A stretch of DNA of 64,000 nucleotides from Neoscytalidium dimidiatum (lineage: Eukaryota > Ascomycota > Dothideomycetes > Botryosphaeriales > Botryosphaeriaceae), in contig CM074696.1 of the NCBI GenBank assembly GCA_037367355.1, forward strand, positions 682,001 to 746,000, read 5' to 3'. This document shows, piece by piece, positions 12,034-23,423 of the stretch. The stretch's first letter is position 1. Each line of letters begins with the position of its first letter. The translations under genes and the position numbers were made by a program. The notes below the pieces were generated by a model that was not told the origin of the DNA, made no database searches, and saw nothing but the letters and a program-made list of their open reading frames with translations.

Positions 12034-12990
12034 CTAATTCCTCACCGACCCCCTCGCCTCGCGCTCGATCGCCGTCCGCCGCGGCTGCCGCCTCATCATC
12101 GTGTACTCGCTCACCCACTCGCGCCGCCCGTCCGACGCCCTCACGCCGCTCCCCTCCTTCCCGCCGGCATGCACCACGAAGCGGACCTTCTCGAGGTCCT
12201 CGGCGCCGTTGGCGGCGTACAGCTTGTGGCCGGCGGGCGTGCCCTCGACGTACCACGGCACGAGCAGCTGGTCGGCGAGCGCGGTGCCCCACTGGACCTG
12301 CATGCTGCCGGCGCCGAGGTGCTGGGCGGCCGGGGCGGTGAAGAGGAGGGCGAGGACTGTTTGATGTCCGAGTCTCAGTTCACAGGTCTGTTTGGGGGAG
12401 GGGGGGAAGGGAGAATCGTGGGCTTACGGATGTGCGGATGGCCGTACATGTACCGCGCGCGGCGCGTCATCCAGTCCTTGAGCATGGCGACGCCCATGAC
12501 GCGGTCCTCGCCGTCGAGGTAGTCGATGGGCGCGGTGGCGGCGGCCTCCGGGGTCAGGGAGGGGTTGGGGACCCAGTTGGGGTAGATCTGTGGGGTTGTT
12601 CGTCAGCGTCTTTTTTGATGCGGGCAGGGGTGTTATCTGTTGTTCTCGGAAATTTTTGTTTTTGTTTCTTTCCTTATGCAGAGTTTCCGCTCCACTTTAC
12701 ACTGTTGCTAGTTGTGGGGCTATTCGTAGGAGGAAGAAGAAGAAACTCACCATCCACCAAGATCCGCTCACTACTCTGCCTGTCGTTTGGTCGGTTACCT
12801 TCAACCATACATTCTGGCCGCCGGCACGCATTGATGCAGCAATGCGTTCTTTCGCACTTGCTCTGCTCGCCGGGGTATCGTGCCCGAAGAACATGGTGCG
12901 GATGTCATTGCCCTTGAAGGCATCGTAAAGCGGGTCGAGAAGAGCATCGATGTCGGCCTCGGTGGCGCGGGATAACTGGAGGTTTGGCAT
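12034..12990 (-). CDS. GNAT-family N-acetyltransferase
   Basis: Minus-strand exons are 12990-12751, 12587-12428 and 12356-12034, total 240 residues; donors are GTGAGT and GTAAGC. The protein starts MPNLQLSRATEADIDAL, the usual first strand and helix of a GNAT fold. The second join gives the acetyl-CoA pyrophosphate loop as HLGAGSMQVQWG (Q/H-x-x-G-x-G/A class), followed by PWYVEGTPAGHKLYAANG, which matches the beta5-alpha4 part of fungal small-molecule GNATs. The acceptor substrate is unknown. The gene is convergent with the P450, their 3' ends being 240 bases apart. Confidence 0.85.
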
Positions 12991-14240
12991 TTTGATCTTG
13001 TGGATCTCTACGAATTCTGTTGTCTCAAAAAATTTTCCTTTTGTATGAAGAGGTAGATATTCCAGGCTGAGGTGTATGAAGCAGGCAATGGGCGGGGAAA
13101 TGTAGCATAGATAGAGGGGCAGGCAGAGATGGAATTTATCTAGGCAGCAGGCACAGCAAAGGTTCCTGCAGCACACAGCCCATCTGTGTACGTAAATGAA
13201 CTGTCTTCGCTCAGACCTCGTGCGTTGTGGAGAAAAAAAAAAAAGAGCGGAGCATACGCGTGACAAGGCCAACGACGTTTTGATCCGACCCAGGTCCGCG
13301 GGAATTTTTTTTTCTTCATGCATGGATGGCAGCATCTACCAACCGGGATCTGAGGTGTAGTAAGCACTTTTCCTGCAGCATAATGTTCTAGATCGCTTGG
13401 GCCGATGTTTTGAGACGGATGTACAACGCCTAAGACATTGAGGTGAAATTTGACAGGCGAACGAGTAGCAGTGTACTCCACCCCGGCGGTGTGCCGGGAC
13501 GAGTAAACCCCATGTTGACAAGCTGGCCGGTCTCCAAGCAATTGACCAATGGTCACGCTTGGTTGCCGCAACGAGCGAAGAGTGACTATGACTTGTGGTG
13601 ACAAGTGAGTAGAAAATTGGTTTAGCCGTGTTGCTGTGCCACATCAGTGCCAACACACAACTGCCTTCAGAAGGCCGAGGAATTTCACCGTGGCCTGAGC
13701 GAGGACACGAGGCGGGGACTGGACCCTTGATCAGCGCAAATTCGAGGAAGAACGTCCAAAGCATCATGTAGCGATTGCAGAATGAGGAATTGCCCTTGAC
13801 GCGTTAGGTAACGCTATCGAATAAGCGCATGAGGCGAATGTCTTCTGGAGCGGGGTCATGAGTTATCGCAACATTGGACCATGCCATCGCAATTATAATT
13901 GATCATCTGGACGTAGAGGTACGAGGGTAATGGAGATCATGTACGTCCGTTTGCTTCAACCGTGTATGTTCTCCGCATCTGGTTGCTGGTGTAGCGATAG
14001 TGGGTCCAATTTCACAACGGCGAGCTGTCCTATTCGTATGTTCGAGTCTTATTATTTGAATCTTATTAAGGAAGAGCTGTGTCCTCTGGGTATCTTAGTT
14101 GGCCGTCCGTTGAAAATCCTCTCGCTTCGGATCTGACCCTATCCATTATCCGCTGGCCCATATACTCCATTTTCCCGTCATCTCTGCCTGGGCCGAATCC
14201 ACGCCAACGGCCCCAAACCCACCACCAATTCCATCCCTCT
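12991..14240. other. Intergenic, no gene seen
   Basis: Promoter side of the GNAT gene, with short A/T runs near 13235 and 13305, and 3' flank of the next minus-strand gene. No supported frame. Confidence 0.55.
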
Positions 14241-15452
14241 TCACCCGTCTTCACCCACAACCTTAGCGTGTCTGAAATACTTCATTCCTACCCAAGCAAC
14301 CACAACCCACACCCACGCCATCACCGCCGTCAGCACCATCAGCGCCGGATAGTATCCGACAATGGGCAAAGTCGGGTCGTCCTCCAACTCCGGCGGTGCA
14401 TACGGGGTCTCGCCGACATCCCACGCCCAGCTCCAGACCTCGAGGCAGCTGCCCATGCCGACGACGAAGACGATCCAAGTCACGATCAGCACGACCCAAC
14501 CCCACCACTCCGTCTCGCTGTAGTCCCACTCGTCGATGTCCAGTGTCGCAGGCGGCAACGACAGCGGCGACGAGTGGGGGGTGGCCGAGCTCGCCTTGGC
14601 GCTGCGGCGGCGCTGCAGGCTGCTGGTGTTGAGCGACTGCATTGGGAAGTACGACGAGGGCGAGTGGTGGAGGCTCTGGAGGGGCGGGCGGCGGCTGCTG
14701 CTGCTGCTGCTGTTGAAGGTGAGCGAGTCGTTGTCGTCGTCAGTCGTGCTGGCGTACGGGTTGTTATTGGCGACGGGGCTGGTGACCGGGCTCGAGATGG
14801 GCGAGGCCAGCACGCCGCCGACGCCGCCGCCGGCGGTGCGCGACGTCGTCTCGTGCTCGAAGCTGGTTGTGGAGATGCGCTGGGGCAGTGCTGCGGCGGA
14901 GGACGAGCCGGCGCTCCAGCCGCTTTCGGACGAGGATGTCGCGGATGGGTTGGTGTAGGTGAAGGCGCGCGGTGGGTGGCTCGTGGCGGCCGCGGTGGTG
15001 GAGGTGGTTTCCTCTGGCGAAGTCGGGCTCGTGGTGATGGTGTCCATCTTGGAGGGCAGCGGGCGCTGGTGGAGGGAGTGCTCGCTAGAGCGCTGGCGAG
15101 TGCCTAAGATGGCCGTCTTCCTCAGAGAACCGCGGCGTCGGCGGCCGCTGCTGTGCTGTTGGGTGATGGAATGGGCGAGGGCCATGGACCCGCCGGCGCG
15201 CTTCTCAGCAGGGTGCGCCTCCTCCTTGCTGCGCGCGAGGTCGGCATGCGCAGCAGGGAGGTCGTCGGACGAGGTGCGCAGGAAAGGCAGTCTCGACAGG
15301 ATGTTCTGCGAGACGCTTCGCTTGTGGCCGCTGGAGGGGCGGCGCTTCGGGGCATCCTGCAGCTGGTGCCTCGCGTTGGAGTCGCGGTCATGGTGGAGCC
15401 GGTCGCGGTGATGCGGCGAGGCTCCCGCACTGTGGGCCATCACATCTCCCAT
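14241..15452 (-). CDS. Fungal protein with long disordered N-terminus and two C-terminal TM helices, unknown function
   Basis: Single-exon frame of 403 residues. Residues 1-300 are low complexity, rich in Ser, Pro, Thr and His, with an S-run encoded by a GCT/GCA-type triplet repeat near 14695-14715. The C-terminal 100 residues look folded: an acidic DIDEWDYSETEWW leads into TM1 (GWVVLIVTWIVFVVGMGSCL). A Trp-rich loop follows (EVWSWAWDVGETPYAPPE), then TM2 (YYPALMVLTAVMAWVWVVVAW). The high Trp content and short loop suggest a conserved membrane hairpin. I do not recognise a characterised homologue. The larger plus-strand frame over the same bases is its GC-rich shadow, since the membrane pattern exists only on the minus strand. 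Confidence 0.75.
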   Translation of the reverse strand: MGDVMAHSAGASPHHRDRLHHDRDSNARHQLQDAPKRRPSSGHKRSVSQNILSRLPFLRTSSDDLPAAHADLARSKEEAHPAEKRAGGSMALAHSITQQHSSGRRRRGSLRKTAILGTRQRSSEHSLHQRPLPSKMDTITTSPTSPEETTSTTAAATSHPPRAFTYTNPSATSSSESGWSAGSSSAAALPQRISTTSFEHETTSRTAGGGVGGVLASPISSPVTSPVANNNPYASTTDDDNDSLTFNSSSSSSRRPPLQSLHHSPSSYFPMQSLNTSSLQRRRSAKASSATPHSSPLSLPPATLDIDEWDYSETEWWGWVVLIVTWIVFVVGMGSCLEVWSWAWDVGETPYAPPELEDDPTLPIVGYYPALMVLTAVMAWVWVVVAWVGMKYFRHAKVVGEDG

Positions 15453-15878
15453 GCTCTTCTCTCGTGCTCGGGCTCAGGCTCAGGCTTGGCACGCGACACC
15501 GGGGCGCATGGCGGCTGCGCTGGGGAGAGCGGGCATTGATTGACTGCGGCGACGGGAGGTGGGCAGGTGGGCGTGTGGGCGGGAACTGGCGGGCTGGCAC
15601 CGCGGGCTGCAGGCCTCGCGACGGACTGGGCCTGGCTCAGCGGCGGCTCTTCATTCCGCCACACAGACGGGCGGGCGGCAGCGTGCAGCGATCTCCGTTC
15701 CTGACTCGGCCCGGCAAGCGTAGCAGGGGTCCAGCCCATCTCCAAATGAACAAAGCACCTCTCCGCTCTCCTCCGCACCCACCGCACCCACCGCGCGCCC
15801 TGAGCCCGGTGCACGCCGTGACAGCTCGCTTCACGCCCACCTCTGCTCCACCACCTTTCACCGCTCGCCGCCGTCGAC
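15453..15878. other. Divergent promoter region
   Basis: 426 bases between the divergent starts of the two-TM protein and the Zrg17-like transporter; GC-rich, no motif I can name. Confidence 0.5.
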
Positions 15879-17398
15879 ATGGCATCCGACATGCCGATCC
15901 CCGTCCCGCCGCGGACGCCCACTCCTCCTCCTGAAGATCAACAGCCGCCGGTTGGCCTGGGGCTGCCCGACCAGCAGCTCGACCGCGATGCGCTGTCGCC
16001 CATGTCCGCCACCTTCCCGCCGCAGACCTTTGGGACTCTGAGCCCGTCGTCCGCCAACCGTAGTCCGCGCACCCCCAATTCCGCGTACTACACGCCGCAG
16101 ATGAGCGCCAACTCCGAGGCCTCTACGCCTCAGACTGCCTCGTCGGATGCCCCAAGAAACCCGTTCAATTTTCAGCCGCAGCAGTATGTTGTTGGCAAGC
16201 CGCCCGCGAAGTCGGTACGTAGAGGTGTACGGCCCGAGATGCTCGCAATTGGCCCGTTAACGCGCTCAGCAGGACATTGGCCGCCGCCGTGGACACAAGT
16301 ACAAGCACAGCAGCGTCTCACACCAGATCTTCCTCGAACCCGCCCCGCGCGCACCCCTCCAAGTCCCGGCGTCGTTGCCGCTACCGAACTGGTCCGAGAT
16401 TAGAAGCAGCATGACGCCGGAACAAAAGATGCGCGGCCTCTGGTGTGTCTGTCACCTTCTCGTCGGCGGCTACGTCAAGTACAGTGCGCAGGGTTCGACG
16501 GCCATGACCGCCCTGTCGCACCTAATGTTCTATGATTTTGTCGGCGCAACTGTGTGCTGCATTTCCGATATTGGAAGCAATTTCGAGTGCTGGAGGCGGC
16601 CAAGTCTAAAGCGACCATTCGGGTACGTGTCCGCACCAACGGTTCCAAGACGCGTTCGATTAACACATCACCTGCAGATTTGAACGTTTTGAGGTTTTGA
16701 CCGGCCTTGCAATGGCCGTCATCCTTATTTTTACTGGCTTTGACCTTGTCAGCCACAACCTTCAGCACGCTCTGGAGAACACGGGAGGCCATGAATCGCA
16801 CCACGCGCATGCGCATGAACGTGTTTCGGCAGGCAGCGTGGACACTGCTGCACTTGCTGCTATTGTTGCCACATTGATATCGGCCATCGGGCTGAAGAAC
16901 CATGCACGTATCAGCAAGGTGCTTCGCTTCGCCTACCTTGAATCTCTGCCCTCGGTGCTGAGCAATCCTTCTCATTTCCTGACACTGTCATGCTCTTCCC
17001 TGCTTCTGCTACTACCGCTGCTGTCCATTGATATGTACATTTGGCTGGATCGGTCCATCACGGCCTTTATTGCCATTTCAATGATGTTGCTAGGCTGGCG
17101 CCTCGGTTGGTCGCTGGGCCGGATATTGATGATGTCGTACTCGGGACCAGGGTTGGAGAGCCTGCTGCGAATGATTGAGGCGGACCCTGCCGTGTCGTCG
17201 ATCGAAGAGGCCAAGGTGTGGCAGGTTCATTACGGGCTGTGCCAGGCTAATTTCAAGCTGCGGGTGCGCAGCCTCGACGACATGGCTAAGCTGCGGGACC
17301 GCGTGCAGAGTCTTGTGCGCAACAAGCTTGCGGGCGGGTACGGCCGTGGGGGCGAGAAATGGGAGGTCAGCACGCAGTTGACGCTGGACAAGGATTGA
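15879..17398 (+). CDS. zrg17: Zrg17-type cation diffusion facilitator (ER/secretory-pathway zinc transport subunit)
   Basis: CDF/ZnT-family protein resembling fungal Zrg17, which works as a heteromer with Msc2/Cis4 to load zinc into the early secretory pathway. Exons 15879-16214, 16273-16622 and 16678-17398 give 468 residues. The N-terminus is a Pro/Ser-rich cytosolic tail. TM segments include roughly MRGLWCVCHLLVGGYV, LMFYDFVGATVCCI, VLTGLAMAVILIFTGF, VDTAALAAIVATLISAIG, LTLSCSSLLLLLPLLSIDM and ITAFIAISMMLLGW. A His-rich loop (HESHHAHAHE) sits between TM segments. The C-terminal ferredoxin-like domain covers about the last 110 residues. The canonical H-x3-D metal site is altered (SHLMFYD has four residues between His and Asp), consistent with the non-transporting partner type of subunit. 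The name rests on overall resemblance. Confidence 0.78.
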
Positions 17399-18528
17399 GT
17401 TGGTCCGTTTTTCTATGTACGCCGTCAATATTCACGCCTTCATGCCGCGGAAATGGAGCAGCCTATGACGCCAACACGCGCAACGCTCGCGATGGAATAG
17501 AGATGGCCGCGGGGCAGCCCAAGGCTGAAACACACGGCAGGGCAGAGCCGACTGCCGCTCGCGATCAGCCTCCCCCGGCTTCTCCGCATCCTGGCATGCC
17601 CATCTCTCAAACGGCGCTTGCTTATTCCATCCTGACTAACTTCCTCCCGGCATCGACCTGTCTGTGCTTCCCCTCGTCTACCCCGTTGCGGCCCGGATTT
17701 CTGGAAATCGCCCAAAGACTTCCTTCAAGGTACTCCCTCACTGCCACGATCGTAGCGCTAAACTGTGTGCCCATGACCTCGCCTGCTCGATCGCCAAAAT
17801 CTTCGTACGATTCGCACTGTTTCCCCTCACTGACCACCCCCCTTGGCATCGACCCTGCCAATCATCCGCCGCGCCTCTCGCCCAGCTTACGTACTGTTCG
17901 GGCGTGGTGAGGCCGCGCCGTCTGATGTCTGCCTGCATTTCGCGATGGCGAGAGAGACTCCTTCCTTCGGCGGCCAAGTGGCATGTAGCCAGCTTGGCCG
18001 GGCGAGAAGGCGTGGCCGGCCTCATCTAGCGGAGTTGTTCGCGTTTACTAACATCCGAGACTCCCGCGATGGTGCTTCTATGCCAATGTTTGTGGCTCAT
18101 ACAACCACGTCCCAACTGGACGAGTCTAAGGCGTCATGACATCGTCGCATTTTCTTCTTCCGCTCTGCGTGCAGCACAGGCACCGCACGGCCTAGGCGCA
18201 AAACGCTATTACCTATGCCCAGCAAATTATTCTTGTGCCGCCGCCTGCGCCCGTTGGTTAGCCAAGTCGAAGCATCTCGCGAAAGGATTGCGCGGGATGG
18301 CGGGGCGTTGATGTGCTGGAGTCTGTTCCTGCCTCGCCCCCATTTGCCTCAGTTGTCAGTTTAACTTCCTGAAAGGTGGAGTCGTATGCCTAGAATTCCT
18401 GCCCTTAAATAGCTTTTTACCTTCCCCTTCGCCCTTTCCATCCGCGAAGTTATCCCGCAGTTCTCCTTTTCTCCACCAGCCTCAGACACAATCCACTTCG
18501 AAGTAAAAGCAAAAGAGAAAGGAAGAAG
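17399..18528. other. Intergenic, no gene seen
   Basis: 3' flank of the zinc transporter gene and promoter of the fasciclin gene. A TTAAATAG element near 18404 lies about 125 bases before the fasciclin ATG. Other frames are chance. Confidence 0.55.
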
Positions 18529-19919
18529 ATGCTCAAGCAACTCACTCTCGCGGCATTGGCCTCCATGGCCTTTGCTCAGACGCAAGACCTGAATGCTACG
18601 CTGGCCAACACTCCCGAGCTTTCCAACCTCACCACTTACCTTGGCATGTTTCCCGATGTCTTGACGACGCTGGCCAGTGCGACCAACATCACCATCTTGG
18701 CGCCCAACAACGATGCCTTCGCAAAGCTTCTCGCCAGTCCCGTTGGCGGACAGTTGGCTCAGAATCCTGCTTTGATCCAGGCCGTCCTCACGTACCATGT
18801 CCTGAACGGCACATACGCCTCAAACCAAATCACCGAGGACAGCCAGTTCATCCCGACACTCCTGACCGACCCTGCCTACACCAACGTCACCGGCGGCCAG
18901 CGCGTCGGCGTCGAGGAGGAGGATAACCGCGTTGTCTTCTACTCCGGCCTTCTTCAGAACTCGACCGTCACCCAAGCCGTACGTCTCCCCAAGGCTTCCT
19001 TTTTTTTTCCCCCTCCCTATCCTCTACGCGCAACCCCCCTTTGCTCCCTCCCACTCGCACCCCACGCACAGACGACTAACCTCCCTTCCCCAGGACGTCC
19101 AATTCACGGGCGGCGTCGTCCACATCATCGACACGGTCCTCACCATCCCGGCCAACGCGTCCACCACCGCCGTCGCCGCCAACCTGACCGCGCTGGCCGG
19201 CGCGCTCACGACCGCGAACCTCGTGGCCGCCGTCGACACGCTGCGCGACGTGACCATCTTCGCGCCGACCAACGCCGCCTTCGCGGCCATCGGCTCCGTC
19301 CTCGCGAACGCGACGGCCGAGCAGCTGACGGACGTGCTGACGTACCACGTCGTCAACGGCACCGTCGCGTACAGCAGCGCCCTGCAGCCCGAGCAGACCG
19401 TCACCGCGCTCAACGGCGGGACGCTGACGATCCGCGTGCGCGACGGGGACGTGTTCGTGAACGGCGCGAGGGTCGTGGTCGCGGACGTGCTGGTCGCGAA
19501 CGGCGTGGTGCACGTCATCGACAAGTGAGTCTCGTCCCCTTTCCAGAATTCCCTTCCTTCCCCCCCACATCCCCCAAAGGGGCCCGGCCCGAACAGTGCC
19601 TTCGTCACGAGGGATGCGCGCGTACTGACACGGCTCTTGCAGCGTCCTCAACCCCGCGAATGCGACTGCCTCCCCGCCCGGCAACGACGACAACGGCGCC
19701 GTCCAGTTCGCCGGCGCCACGCCCGCGACCAACGTCCCGTTCACGAGCGGCGTCGCGACGCCGACGGGCACGGTCGGCGGCGGCAACCTGAGCGGCGGCG
19801 CTACCCCGACCGCCGGCAGCGAGACGCCGCTGCCGAGCAGCGGTGCCGGAGCTGTCGGTGTCGCGGGTGGTTTGATGGGCGTCGCGATGGGTCTCGGCGG
19901 TGTCGTGTTGGCTTTGTAA
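18529..19919 (+). CDS. Secreted fasciclin (FAS1) domain protein, probably GPI-anchored
   Basis: Cell-surface adhesion-type protein with two FAS1 domains. Exons 18529-18978, 19094-19524 and 19643-19919 give 385 residues. The signal peptide is MLKQLTLAALASMAFAQ. FAS1 domain 1 (about 20-175) has the H1-like TILAPNNDAFAKL and ends in GGVVHIIDTVL; domain 2 (about 180-305) has TIFAPTNAAFAAIG, a YH motif in VLTYHVVNGT, and ends VVHVIDNVLNP. The C-terminus is Gly/Thr/Ser-rich and finishes with a hydrophobic GVAGGLMGVAMGLGGVVLAL, the layout of a GPI-attachment signal. N-glycosylation sequons are frequent. The second domain is strikingly GC-rich, with alternating GCG/GTC codons. Confidence 0.92.
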
Positions 19920-20794
19920 GTCGGTCCGCAGGGTCACGCGCTATAAGATGAGTTGAGGGGAAACAATGGCTGGGGAACTTTTCAAAGCAGGGCAAGGTAA
20001 AGTTGCCTGGTTTTGCGTACGGGTGGATGGCTGTGTGATGTGTACGATGGGGTATGAGCTGCGTCTGTCGGTTTGCTTCCACGATACCGTGCCTTTGAGC
20101 ACTTATTTTGTTTTGCCCAATTGTAATGGAAACATACATTCTTCAATCATGATCGAGGTGCTCTCGATGGAGCATTGACATGGGATCGATCGGGACACGC
20201 GATGCTCGAATGGCTTGGTTATGGTAGATACCGTAACAAATACGCCAAGCACCGATCCCCGTACGGAAATCCCTGCGGTAGCGCCATTTGAGGCGTCGAC
20301 AGATTGTTGTGTGCGGCATGATAGAGCTAACTGAAAAAAGTATGTTACTTTATGTTCCCCTTAATAAACTTGAAAGCGATCGTGATCCGAAGACCCTAAT
20401 GGTAGGTGAATCCACAGTGCAATAGCTGCTTGTCAGGCGAGAGAATTCGAAACACCCTTTCTGAGCATTTGCGGCCAACAGCGTCCATGCGCCATGCACA
20501 TCACGTCGGCCATGCTGTGCCAACCCGGGCCACGGAGCCAGCTAGGAGACATCCGATAGCACGCTTATGATCAAAAAGCCAACGAAGCTCGCTTTCCACC
20601 GCTCATGGTATCGTTTCATTCCTCCTACAAGCTCAAACAACCGAGCAAGAGATCCGCCAGAACATCGTCATGACCAAAAAAAAAAAAAAAATTCATGCCA
20701 TTCTCACTGAGACCCCCGATATCTACCATCCCATTGCGTACCCTTTTCAAACCCAAAGAAAGAGCGCTTTCATCAAATCATAACGCGGACCTCG
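19920..20794. other. Intergenic, no gene seen
   Basis: Convergent 3' flanks of the fasciclin and PSMD5/Hsm3-like genes; includes a 15-16 base A run near 20680. Confidence 0.55.
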
Positions 20795-22822
20795 CTACAG
20801 CTCCAACGTCCCGATCCTGCCCCCTACATCTCCACCCCTCCCCCACACCCCCTCCGCAATCCTCCCCCTAATCATCTCCAGCAGCCCGTCCCTGCCCGGC
20901 ACTTCCTCCGGCGAGCTACCCTCCAAGCGCCTCAGGACCGTGCGCAAGACGTCGAACTTCCGCTGCGCGACCTGGTAGGCCGCGTTCTCGGCATCACCCC
21001 TGCCGCCGACGAGATTCGAGAAGGAGGACGCCGGGCGCAGAAGGTACGGGAGGACAGGGTTTCCGGGTTGAAGCAGAGCCGCGATGCCGGTGGACGGGAA
21101 ATTGGAGAGTGCGGCTGAGGAAGAGGATGGGGAGGTCGACCAGGAGGCGGTGGCGAGCGCGTTGATGAAGTCGAGGGCGGCGAGCGCGGTGTCCTTGAGG
21201 GCAACGGTCTCGGCGAGCTGGGATGTGTCGGCCCAGAAGGATGGGTTGTGCTGTACAAAGAGCGCGCAGAGGGAGCGCGCGGCGGTGCGCTCGGCTTCAA
21301 GGCGCTCGGGAGCCGTTGCGCTCGAGCGGGAGGGAGCGGCAGTGGGCGGGAAGACAAGGTCGGTCGATGGGTCTTCGGGGCCGTGGAAGATGGCTGCGAG
21401 GGTGCGGAGGACGTCGGGATTGGTGGAGCGGGAGCCGGGGATGAGGGACAGGGGCGATGAAGCCCAGATAGCGGTGGAGTCGGAGAGGAGAATGGTGCGT
21501 GGTAAAGATGCGAGGACGTGAAGGTCGTGATGTGGAGATTCGCCGTGGACCCACTGGGCGGGCTTGATGTTGGAGAACACGTTCATGAGGCGCCGGAGGG
21601 TTGTAGTCTTGACCTCGCTGGCTTCGAAGTAGGTAGGATACGTTGACGCGTAGGTTGCGAGGTACTTGGACGCGGGTCCGTATAGGTAGGAGATTTCGAA
21701 GGACTCGTGGGACGATGGGTTGAGGAAATAACTCAAAGTTCTGTCGTGTAAACCACGGGATCTAAGATACTCGAGTGCGTTGGATTCGTGATTGGATGCC
21801 GTATGCCTAGAAAATCATTAGCTGAGTCCAAATGTCAATTCGTACATAAGCATCGCATACTTCGAGGGTTGATTGCATGTCTTCAAGAGGTCCGAGAAGA
21901 ACTCCATGAGGCTTATGTGCATAAGAATATCTCCATCATAGTCAACAATATGCAGCGATATGAAGTCCAGGAGGCCGGCCGACTTGAGTCCATAATCCTT
22001 CTCAATGTCCGGGTGGTGCGAATGGGTGATGGCTTCCCAGCTAAGCGCACCAACTTTAGGAAGCCAGGACATCACTCGTGCTTGAGCCACTGTTTTTTGT
22101 GCTCTGCTCAGATCTGGAATGCCATGGGTCGCGCTCCTCCCGCCACACAGGCAGAAGAATAGCTTGTAAACGTCCTTATCTCCGAAAACGCGCTTCCACA
22201 CGAAACCGGTGCCATAACTTGCACTAGTGCCAGATGCCGGTACATTAGCTGCGACATGAGAATTGCTACTGCTCATAGAATCTGGGGCTGACTCTATGCC
22301 CATGATATCGGCGGGATCCTTGTCGACGGAGAGGAGAGAGTACAGCACGTTACCAGCCCGCTCGGCGCAGCCGATGTCGTCAGTGGCAAGCCATAGGTAA
22401 ATTAAGCGTGATATGGCGTTTGGAAAGCTAGCGATGTATTCTGCATGTCTTGCCTCCTTGGCAGCCTTCTCTAGCGTCTGCAGGGCTAATGCATGGTACG
22501 GGGTAGCTGCCAAAACCAATGCGCCGGTGAAGTCGAGAGGCGGATCCAGCGAGCGAATAGTGTCGAAGTCATAGGGAGCACCAAGCTTAGCCATGAGTTG
22601 GACTACCGGGGTTGGGTCCTGTTGGAGCCCGGCTGTAATGCGCAATAGGTGAGAGAGGAGATCATGGGCGGTTGTTTTGTCCAAAGAATTGGAAGTGGCA
22701 AGAGGCTCAACGGCGTCAAATAGAGAAAGGTCTAGCGGAAGTGAGGGGTGCTGCTGGACTTGTCTCAGGTGGTCGTGAAGCTTCTCGACAGCCTGCGAGG
22801 CGGGATCCTGCTGTTCTGACAT
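20795..22822 (-). CDS. PSMD5/Hsm3-like proteasome assembly chaperone
   Basis: Minus-strand exons 22822-21861 and 21806-20795, joined across a GTATGC..TAG intron, give 657 residues of mostly alpha-helical, ARM/HEAT-like sequence. The segment after the join (YGPASKYLATYASTYPTYFE) and the preceding LHIVDYDGDILMHISLMEFF resemble the S5b/PSMD5 family, whose yeast member Hsm3 helps assemble the proteasome base by binding Rpt subunits. No signal peptide or TM is present, so it is cytosolic or nuclear. It is longer than human PSMD5 (about 500 residues), with an Ala/Ser/Pro-rich insertion towards the C-terminus. The name is a resemblance call. Confidence 0.6.
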
Positions 22823-23423
22823 AGTTGTGTGGTTGATGCCCTGAGATGCCGTCGAGTTGACCGATGAGCACGGAGGATTACCGGGGAGAGGACGGGAGTG
22901 ATGTCAGCTTTGCTGCCTCAGGACGCGGTTATGGAGGCTGCAGGGCGGCCAAGGATCCCATGCTCTTAAGAGGAAGACAGCGTGCTCCCCGGCGGCACGT
23001 GGGAGGGTCTCGACCGTGTCGTGCTTGCGCGAAAGAGGAGCAGATGTGCGGTTGGGAGAGCGACAGCGACGGGGATCAGCAGCTGAATTGGTGAATTGGT
23101 GAATTGGGTGGCGGGGCAGGAGGCCTGGAGGCCTGGAGGCCCGGAGGCCTGGAGGCCCGCGTCCCCCACCACGCTGCACGCTGCCGGACCCTGGCTTCTG
23201 AACTTGAAATGATTCACTTTTTTGCCCGCCGCAACTCCGACGAACACCATCGCCGCCTGCACACGACAATGCTCCACAACCCCGGCCCTCTCTCCGCCCG
23301 ACTACTCCTCCGCCTCTCGCTCTTCTTCGACCGATAGCCACCCGATCTACCGCCAAAAAAAAATAAAAATTCCACTGCCAACACTTACCATCTCTCACAC
23401 ACGACTATCTGTATAACTATACA
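22823..23423. other. Divergent promoter region with tandem repeats
   Basis: 600 bases between the divergent PSMD5/Hsm3-like and Rpc31 genes; contains the repeat block at 23083-23160. Confidence 0.6.
23083..23160 (+). repeat. Two adjoining short tandem repeats
   Basis: About three copies of a GAATTGGT unit are followed directly by five imperfect copies of an AGGCCTGG/AGGCCCGG unit. The second unit is palindromic at AGGCCT. Confidence 0.85.

Noticed and set aside
14241..14600. PIG-P/GPI19 identity for the two-TM hairpin
   Set aside because: The two-helix topology is similar but I could not see the family motifs.
14079..15107. 342-residue plus-strand frame
   Set aside because: GC-rich shadow of the minus-strand two-TM protein; its composition is Arg/Gly/Ala low complexity with no domain, while the minus strand has clear TM helices.
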